Below are positions 36,501 through 44,540 of a stretch of 44,540 nt of DNA, one piece after another. The position numbers and the translations under genes were made by a program. Numbering within the stretch: the first letter of the stretch is position 1; each line of letters starts with the position of its first letter. The stretch comes from Methyloversatilis universalis (GTDB lineage Bacteria; Pseudomonadota; Gammaproteobacteria; Methylococcales; Methylococcaceae), in NCBI GenBank assembly GCA_020723665.1, contig DYIL01000027.1:1-44540 (forward strand), in the 5' to 3' direction. Below the pieces are notes generated by a model. That model was not told the origin of the DNA and did not search any database. It saw nothing but the letters and a program-made list of their open reading frames with translations.

Positions 36501-36561
36501 AACGGATGGCTTGCGCGAGTCGGTGCTGAAACATCCGCTGTTCACCGGTCTTGCCGCATGA
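33520..36561 (+). CDS. wHTH-ATPase-TPR transcriptional regulator (1013 aa)
   Basis: Residues of about 1-105 form an OmpR/CadC-type winged helix (FGPFRLDAANAVLWRGSEAV, SVLKGCVNEVRKALADD, IETVAKRGYRFIAEV). A STAND/AAA-type ATPase follows, with Walker A FTGEAGIGKTTLI (about 160-172) and Walker B LVLVIDDLHWGD (about 277-288). The C-terminal half is helical repeat (TPR-like). There is no receiver domain and no membrane segment. ATG 33520 is chosen because GGAG lies 9 bases upstream; ATG 33502 and TTG 33484 are alternatives. Such proteins sense unknown signals through the repeats. It stands alone between repeats, so its target is not evident. Confidence 0.88.
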   Translation: MDSSKPLIFGPFRLDAANAVLWRGSEAVSLPPKAFALLHYLVSNQGRLLTKDALLDAVWHRRYVSESVLKGCVNEVRKALADDPKSPIYIETVAKRGYRFIAEVKQADSPESFAPSPLLAYTGGVGHGAHSMHWVGRRHELAWLEARFERASQGERQIVFFTGEAGIGKTTLIDMFLARAKHPHLGVLRARCVEQCGAGEAFMPLLEALEARCREPGGKRLIDRLHRHAPTWLMQMTSVLTPEDRDKLSGEVLGATSARMLREAAELFEGLSAETPLVLVIDDLHWGDYATVDLISLLARRSTPAQLFVIATYRPVDVNLTQHPIKRIRQELQARALCAELALSGLGEDEIKEYLAARYPEEAGHEALSSSLYRWTEGHPFFMVNLVAHLVDSGRLPSDIRHTGSNLAIPDNLLEMLDAQIDRLSDSERRRLETASVFGEEWSAALLAAVAGEELSTVEWCCDELSQRGQLLKSCGADEWADGVLAGRYGFRHSLYREVLYRRLAPGRRMQLHRATGEWLERGYGEKSRFIAAELAMHFEQGRLFSKAISYLRSAAENAVRRYANREAIGYFTHALRLSESLPETERNTLVIELLLGRGAVKRSMNDSDGAVEDFSAARELAAATGFRLWELKAIIEESRVCYWKDRQRCLALVTDAVERARDLNDEMIEIQVRNSYAGWHLSLRGWNEHYIRDCQRAVDVARATQNRELLHACLTLHSSFEYARADYRSTIAVAEEAIAVAQSMGDALRYMICKALWIRSLIYLGEWGEARRHIASGLQMAEKNDNVFAVIHFTLLSSWLHEQAFDYRGALSLCQAAMERMRDQRDSSNAFLGLIRLGSAHLGLRQYSEAFDCFRKGNQILEACQGLMDQYLMPLFNLGLGEYWLTQNQWEKAEEHAKKVCEFAALPPDPTHLALGHRLLAETAMGRKELDTAGAEVEQALSWLSKTEAPVAAWRVYASVGELERLRGRFQEAEGYRRRSAEILRRFVKSMDETDGLRESVLKHPLFTGLAA

Positions 36562-36610
36562 GCTTCACCGCGTCCGTTTTGCTCCGCGCCTTGTTCTATT
36601 TTTCGAACAA

Positions 36611-36814
36611 AAAGAAAATTTCTTTAAGGAAACTCCGAACAAGTTGATTCCGTTCACGCCCTTCGACTTCGCTCAGGAGAGCGTTCGACAAGCTCACCGC
36701 GAACGGAATCAATAGGTTACCGTTCGTCCTGAGCCCGTCGAAGGGCCTGTCCTGAGCGAAGTCGAAGGGCTTGTTCCGGCCTACAACGTTTTCCTTTTGA
36801 TTGAGAAATGGAAT
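36611..36814. repeat. Composite R1/R2 repeat block
   Basis: Behind the regulator are an AAAAAGAAAATTTCTTTAAG stretch (reverse of 24546), then a hairpin with arms TTGATTCCGTTC (36644-36655) and GAACGGAATCAA (36701-36712). A second REP-like core (CGTCCTGAGCCCGTCGAAGG, then GTCCTGAGCGAAGTCGAAGG, 36726-36768) follows, and finally the 20-mer TTTTGATTGAGAAATGGAAT (36795-36814). The last base touches the stop codon of the TonB receptor. Confidence 0.75.
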
Positions 36815-38739
36815 TAGAACGCCAAGTGAATCCCCCCGAATACCGTGGCGCCAGACGTGTAGCGGGCGTAAGGGCCGCCGGTTCGATTGTTGGTGATGTT
36901 TTCCCCGCGCACATAAAAATCCAGTCTCGGCAGCGCGCGATAAGTGGCGATGGCATCGACGCGGATGGTGTCGTCCGTCGCCAAAGTCGCGGCGCTATTG
37001 TTCCACTGTGAGCCTTGATAAGTGGCATTGACGCGCAGGCTCAGCGGCAAGGCGTCGAGGTTCCACTGCGTCCAGATGCGGCCGGATTTTTCCGGCTGTA
37101 CCGGCAAAGGCCGGTCAGTATCGAGATTGCGGCTGTACTGATAAGTGAAATCCAAGCCGCTTCGGACTGGTTCCGACCAAAGCACTTCGACCGAAGCCTC
37201 TGCTCCGGCGATGCGAGCTCTGGGTGTATTGCCAAGCCCGATAAACCGCCCCAGGGCGACTTGCGAAGTCAACAGGTCGTTGTAACGACCGTAGTAGCCG
37301 GTTAGGGAGAAGCGCAAGTCGTGGGTGGGCGTCCAATCGAACCCGATATCGGCAGTCAAGCCTTTCTCCGGTTCGAGCGCGGGATTGCCCAAAAGCGGTA
37401 TTTGGAGTTCGCCGTAGCTTGGAGCGCGGAATCCAGTGCCCGCGTTCGCACGGAGAGTCAAAGCCGATGAAAGATCCCAACGCGATCCGAAATGCAGTAA
37501 TGTGTGTGAGCCGTAGTCGTCGTGGCTTTCCACCCGGATGCCTGCTTCGTGGCGCCATCTCCCGAGATCGGCCTGTAGTTCGGCGAATCCGGTGACGGTC
37601 TTTCGCTCATCAAGAAAGCGCGACGACAACAGCAAGGCAGTATCATTCTCGCCGCGCTCGTAACGCGCCTGCCCGCCCCACACCAGTCGCCAGTAGCGCC
37701 GGCGCGCCCGATCGTCGGAAAGGACGTACGCATTGCGCCAGTCGGCGAACATCAATTGGCTGCGAAAACTGACTGACAGACGGCCTGCTTGAGCGGCGAT
37801 GTCGTTTTCCGTATAGGCCAACTGCAGCTGACTGGTCCAGTCATCGGTTAGACGCGCAGAGGCTGTGTGCTGAGTCAGCCACAGTCGTTCGTGAAACTCG
37901 GTGGCCGCACTGTCGACGAACGTAGGGAGACCGGTTGGAGTCACGCCCGGGAGGTCCGCGTCCAGCCATGAATCTTTGTAAAGTAGGCTGCCGTTCACGG
38001 ACAAATCCGGCGTGAGCCGCGCGCCGTACCGCGCAATCCCAAGGGTGCTGCCGAACGGATCCCGTTCCGGATTCCCTCGGCTCGGTATGGCGTCATACGC
38101 GCCGTCGAACTGATTCGCCCGGCTTCCCGTAACGGACAGATCGGCGAGCGGGGACTGCAAGCCCCCGCTCAGCGTCGTGCGGAAAGTCCCGAAGCTGCCT
38201 CCTTCGGCGTGCGCAAGACCGTAATCTTGCAAGGCTCGTTTTGAATTCAGCTGAATGCCACCGCCAAGGCCCTGGCCACTGTAATAGGCGTGATTGGAAC
38301 CGAGCACCACGGTAACGCCGCCCAATGTTTCGGCGGGGATGGTATCCAGCCAGCTCACACCGGGAAGTGCCGTCAGCAAGGGCACGCCGTCGAACGTCAC
38401 CACGCCTTGCGCGGCAGACACGCCGCGCATCCTGAATCCCACGCCGCGGCCCTCGCTGCCCCGGAGAAGGAAAATGCCCGGCGTTCCGCGCAGGAAATTG
38501 TTGATGTTGCTGTATTGCGAGCTTTCCAGGTCGCTCCGAGGCAGGAACGTGACATTGTTCGCGAGTGCTTGCGAGAAATCATCGGCAGTCCGAGTCTGCT
38601 CTGACCCGGCGGTCACCGTTAGCCGGGGCAGTTCCGTTACGTCCGTCTGCGGCGAGGCCGGTGATATTCTGAAGATCAACAAGGCCGTCAGCGGGCCGAT
38701 CAGTTTTCGTGCTCCAGCCTGAATTGTAAATTCGGCCAT
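36814..38739 (-). CDS. TonB-dependent outer-membrane receptor, substrate unknown
   Basis: From ATG 38739 the product is 641 residues. It has a signal peptide, a TonB-box-like segment (ELPRLTVTAGSE), a plug domain (INNFLRGTPGIFLLRGSEGR, GFRMRGVSAAQGVVTFDGVP, LGGVTVVLGSNHAYYSGQGL) and a barrel ending in FGGIHLAF with terminal Phe. It belongs to the BtuB/FecA-like superfamily and differs clearly from the BtuB at 11.2 kb. It lies 49 bases after the yqhA-like gene and downstream of metH on the same strand. No riboswitch or Fur-like box is evident. The substrate could be a corrinoid, siderophore or metal chelate. Confidence 0.87.
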   Translation of the reverse strand: MAEFTIQAGARKLIGPLTALLIFRISPASPQTDVTELPRLTVTAGSEQTRTADDFSQALANNVTFLPRSDLESSQYSNINNFLRGTPGIFLLRGSEGRGVGFRMRGVSAAQGVVTFDGVPLLTALPGVSWLDTIPAETLGGVTVVLGSNHAYYSGQGLGGGIQLNSKRALQDYGLAHAEGGSFGTFRTTLSGGLQSPLADLSVTGSRANQFDGAYDAIPSRGNPERDPFGSTLGIARYGARLTPDLSVNGSLLYKDSWLDADLPGVTPTGLPTFVDSAATEFHERLWLTQHTASARLTDDWTSQLQLAYTENDIAAQAGRLSVSFRSQLMFADWRNAYVLSDDRARRRYWRLVWGGQARYERGENDTALLLSSRFLDERKTVTGFAELQADLGRWRHEAGIRVESHDDYGSHTLLHFGSRWDLSSALTLRANAGTGFRAPSYGELQIPLLGNPALEPEKGLTADIGFDWTPTHDLRFSLTGYYGRYNDLLTSQVALGRFIGLGNTPRARIAGAEASVEVLWSEPVRSGLDFTYQYSRNLDTDRPLPVQPEKSGRIWTQWNLDALPLSLRVNATYQGSQWNNSAATLATDDTIRVDAIATYRALPRLDFYVRGENITNNRTGGPYARYTSGATVFGGIHLAF

Positions 38740-38788
38740 TGACTTCAAATAATTGGCTGCAGGCGAGCGCGCACAAAAATCCGAGGGA

Positions 38789-39313
38789 TCAGTCGTGCTG
38801 CCCCGCGTTCGATTCGGCCGGGGTTTCGTGTTTGGCCATTCGGTCGATCAAAACCATGATCAGGGCCGAGATGACGAAAGTGAGTTGCAGCAGCAGATAC
38901 CATAGGATTTTGTCCTTCGGGACCTGTTCGATGTTGAGAAAGACCTCGAGCAGGTGAATCGAGGAGATGGCGACGATCGATGTCGATACTTTCGCCTTGA
39001 GAAAACCATAATCCAGTTTCCCGAGCCAGCTCAGCTTTTCCGTCTCTTCATGGAGTTCTAGGCGAGAGATGAAGTTTTCGTACCCGCTGATCATCACCAT
39101 GCTCAGGAGGCTGCCTACCAGTACCAGGTCGACCAGAGACAGCAGGGCCAGTATCAGATCGCTCTTGGCGGTCTCGAGTACATGAAGCAGCAAATGGCCG
39201 AGTTCTTGGAAAAATTTGACCGCCAGCGCGATGAGGGCGAGGCCTATGCCCAAATAGATCGGGGCCAGCAGCCAGCGGTTGGCATAGATAAAGCGTTCGA
39301 TCAAGCGTTCCAT
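38789..39313 (-). CDS. yqhA: UPF0114 (YqhA-type) membrane protein
   Basis: The 174-residue inner-membrane protein starts MERLIERFIYANRWLLAPIY, a hallmark opening of the UPF0114/YqhA family. About four helices, the LVDLVLVGSLLSMVMISGYENFISR loop and KVSTSIVAISSIHLLEVFLN follow. The function is not established. GTG 39328 is an upstream alternative start. It lies 65 bases downstream of metH and may be co-transcribed with it. Confidence 0.9.
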   Translation of the reverse strand: MERLIERFIYANRWLLAPIYLGIGLALIALAVKFFQELGHLLLHVLETAKSDLILALLSLVDLVLVGSLLSMVMISGYENFISRLELHEETEKLSWLGKLDYGFLKAKVSTSIVAISSIHLLEVFLNIEQVPKDKILWYLLLQLTFVISALIMVLIDRMAKHETPAESNAGQHD

Positions 39314-39378
39314 GTTTGTCGGTCGCACTAGTCCTGATGCCGTTCAACGATCAACCTTAAACCTTCCGAATCGACCGT

Positions 39379-43080
<3,702 letters not shown>

Positions 43081-43306
43081 CGTGGGATCTTCCGGGGTCG
43101 GGGAAAAGTCGGGCCGGCGTTTCGACGGCAAAAGAGCTCGTATTTTAGAGACAGACGGTCGGACGATAAACCGGTTAGGGGCCGACGAGCCGGCGAATTC
43201 CTTGCTTTAAGGAAATGAAAGATGTCAAAATTCGGCTCGTTTTCAAGAATAGCAAGCTGTTCCGCCTACGGATGCCTCTTTTTTATTGGCGGGGAAGGGC
43301 AACCGC

Positions 43307-43312
43307 TATATT
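43307..43312 (+). promoter_or_regulatory. Candidate -10 box for the small-membrane-protein operon
   Basis: TATATT stands 21 bases before the ATG at 43334, with a weak TTGGCG about 15 bases upstream. It is a prediction only. Confidence 0.3.
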
Positions 43313-43333
43313 ACTAATTCCGGGGAGAGATCT

Positions 43334-43729
43334 ATGAATTTTCGAGCTTTTGGCGCAGCCGGCCTGATTTGGCTCGTTGGGGCCATGGGAGCCACCGCTT
43401 TCGGGGAACTCCTGCTGAAAGACAACAGCGAAATTGTAGGTACGTGGCGCCTCGAATCGGTAGCTCCTGCACTCGATAAACCCAAGGTCGAGGAGAACAG
43501 AACCTGGGAATTCAAACCTGACGGCACCATTGTCACTTCGGGCTACAACCGGCACTTCAAGGCGAATGACCGGCACGAATGGTCGTACAAGATCGTGGAC
43601 GGCAAGATCGTCGCGGACGACCCCGGGCGGCCGGGAAGAACCATCGATTATGTCGTCTATGAGAAGACGCCTGACCAAATGATCCTGAAAGGCGGTATCG
43701 AAGGGTTTTATTTCTTCAAAAAACAATAA
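43334..43729 (+). CDS. Small exported lipocalin-like protein, unknown function
   Basis: ATG 43334 follows GGGGAGA and opens a signal peptide (MNFRAFGAAGLIWLVGAMGA, cleavage near TAFG). The mature part, about 107 residues, is beta-rich: IVGTWRLESVAPAL, TWEFKPDGTIVTSGYNRHFK, HEWSYKIVDGKIV, TIDYVVYEKTPDQMILKGG. The GTWRLES...F.PDGT...Y.I.DGK pattern is that of lipocalin-like domain proteins that may bind small hydrophobic ligands. It is the first of three closely spaced genes. No specific function can be given. Confidence 0.7.
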   Translation: MNFRAFGAAGLIWLVGAMGATAFGELLLKDNSEIVGTWRLESVAPALDKPKVEENRTWEFKPDGTIVTSGYNRHFKANDRHEWSYKIVDGKIVADDPGRPGRTIDYVVYEKTPDQMILKGGIEGFYFFKKQ

Positions 43730-43742
43730 GAGGAAACCGGAT

Positions 43743-44171
43743 ATGAATAACTTTATTCAGTTCAGCAAAGTTGATCGAACGATGTGGCTGGGCATACTGG
43801 GGATCAGCGCAATTTTCATCGTGCTGATGTCTTTGTTTACCACTACATCACCTTTTTACTACGCGAAACGTATTCTGATCACGATTTTTATCATGTTTTT
43901 GCCGGGCTACGCGATCACCAAGCTGTTTTTCGACCACATGGAGTTCACCGAATACAAGGCACTCGATAAATTCCTGGTCTCTTTCTTCTTTTCCATAGCC
44001 ACAGTACAGACCTTGTACTTCATTGCGACCTATGTGCGGACTTACGCCTTGAATGTGGACGAAGACGTCATCAGCAGCAATTCGATCGCCATATTTATCG
44101 CCGTTTTGGTGACCGCAGTGGCGTTCGGCGTCAAGTTTTATTTGAACAAAAAGAAATCGATGGCGTCTTAG
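43743..44171 (+). CDS. Four-helix membrane protein, unknown function
   Basis: ATG 43743 follows AGAGGAAACC. The 142-residue protein has four predicted membrane helices (about 15-34, 42-63, 76-98, 112-134) and a basic C-terminal tail. The helix-2 segment FIMFLPGYAITKLFF and the LDKFLVSFFFSIATVQTLYF stretch faintly recall DUF1616 membrane proteins, but this is not secure. It starts 13 bases after the lipocalin-like gene. Confidence 0.7.
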   Translation: MNNFIQFSKVDRTMWLGILGISAIFIVLMSLFTTTSPFYYAKRILITIFIMFLPGYAITKLFFDHMEFTEYKALDKFLVSFFFSIATVQTLYFIATYVRTYALNVDEDVISSNSIAIFIAVLVTAVAFGVKFYLNKKKSMAS

Positions 44172-44203
44172 TTGACTTCGTTCAGCACTTTTAATCGATA
44201 ACT

Positions 44204-44425
44204 ATGAGTTCCGGTGAACCTAATCCAAAAAAACCTACACTGCTTCAAGTGATTGCCAGTGTGCTCGCGGCGGCTTTCGGCGTTCAGAGCTCGGCGAATC
44301 GGGAGCGCGATTTTGCAGCGGGTTCGGCCAAGGCTTACATCATCGGTGGCATCATTTTTACGGTGCTGTTCGTGGCCGCCGTCATTACCGTTGTCAATAT
44401 GGTGATCAAGTCTGCCGGAACCTAG
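44204..44425 (+). CDS. DUF2970 family protein
   Basis: The 73-residue protein has LLQVIASVLAAAFGVQSSAN followed by RERDF, then a single hydrophobic segment (YIIGGIIFTVLFVAAVITVV). This is the pattern of DUF2970, a small proteobacterial inner-membrane family of unknown role. It is the last gene before a strong terminator. Confidence 0.85.
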   Translation: MSSGEPNPKKPTLLQVIASVLAAAFGVQSSANRERDFAAGSAKAYIIGGIIFTVLFVAAVITVVNMVIKSAGT

Positions 44426-44451
44426 GAAAGCTGCAACGGGCATGCGGTCTA

Positions 44452-44484
44452 AACCCCGCCGGATATTAATCGGCGGGGTTTTTT
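44452..44484 (+). terminator. Rho-independent terminator
   Basis: A perfect 10-base stem, AACCCCGCCG (44452-44461) with CGGCGGGGTT (44471-44480), has a 9-base loop and a following T-run. It ends the three-gene operon. Confidence 0.93.
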
Positions 44485-44489
44485 ATATG

Positions 44490-44540
44490 GTGCGCCCGGC
44501 AGGGCGCACTCACTTGGAGGTGGAAGTCCTCTACTCGCCC
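44490..44540 (+). mobile_element. Probable 5' end of a group II intron (cut by window edge)
   Basis: Six bases after the terminator T-run the sequence becomes GTGCGCCCGGCAGGGCGCAC, an intron-type 5' end (GTGCG) with a short stem, then TTGGAGGTGGAAGTCCTCTA, which matches the AGGUG-AAGUCCUC segment seen early in bacterial group II introns. Class C group II introns are known to insert just behind transcription terminators. Only 51 bases are visible, so the call rests on this match and position. Confidence 0.55.

Noticed and set aside
36814..38739. Calling the second receptor BtuB
   Set aside because: It lacks a cobalamin riboswitch and its plug and barrel differ clearly from the BtuB at 11.2 kb. 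The metH neighbour alone does not define the substrate.
38740..38788. Second cobalamin riboswitch ahead of the TonB receptor
   Set aside because: Only 49 bases separate it from the upstream gene, and none of the conserved riboswitch blocks occurs.
43081..43333. Cobalamin or SAM riboswitch upstream of metH
   Set aside because: I looked for the conserved blocks on the minus strand in the metH leader and found none.

Overview
The window is a 44.5 kb stretch of a GC-rich gammaproteobacterial chromosome. The tolA-tolB-pal-cpoB block followed by queE-queC, the orphan FliK/FlhB-like pair, gltX with a tRNA-Glu, and a DUF2970 gene all fit Gammaproteobacteria. A methanotroph-like (Methylococcales) host is my guess from the overall flavour; no diagnostic methane gene is present.

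Layout. 1-4.8 kb (+): Tol-Pal envelope genes (tolA cut by the window edge) and two queuosine/7-deazaguanine genes. 4.8-7.5 kb (-): a small FlhB C-terminal-like protein, a FliK-like protein and an HDOD protein. 7.75-9.4 kb (+): gltX, tRNA-Ala(GGC) and tRNA-Glu(UUC). 9.4-10.8 kb: a graveyard of mobile DNA behind the tRNAs, with a recombinase tail, a broken IS1380-type transposase, a broken ISNCY-type transposase with an in-frame stop, and dispersed palindromic repeats.

10.8-24.3 kb (+): the centrepiece, a cobalamin locus. A cobalamin riboswitch controls btuB. Then follow btuM and a run of 12 mostly overlapping genes: cobO, bluB, cbiA/cobB, a BtuF-like gene, cbiB, cobD-type decarboxylase, cbiZ, cobQ, cobU, cobT, cobC and cobS. 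Together they import corrinoids, adenylate them, remodel cobinamides (CbiZ) and complete the nucleotide loop from cobyrinic acid onward with DMB made by BluB. No corrin-ring genes are in the window. The B12 consumer metH lies at 39.4-43.1 kb on the other strand.

24.3-30.7 kb is mixed: a chimeric, frameshifted ABC-2 permease remnant, a lipoprotein-like alpha/beta hydrolase, a GPH-type MFS transporter, a glycosyltransferase and two decayed genes on the minus strand. 31-32.7 kb (-): fumC and a glutaredoxin-like gene. 32.8-33.0 kb: one repeat nested inside another, then a terminator hairpin. 33.5-36.6 kb (+): a 1013-residue wHTH-ATPase-TPR regulator. 36.8-43.1 kb (-): a TonB-dependent receptor, a YqhA/UPF0114 protein and metH. 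43.3-44.4 kb (+): three small envelope/membrane genes of unknown role, ended by a strong terminator, directly after which begins what looks like the 5' end of a group II intron cut by the window edge.

At least two dispersed palindromic repeat families (R1, a REP-like element with 19-bp inverted ends; R2, a hairpin element) occupy most intergenic gaps and border most of the broken genes.
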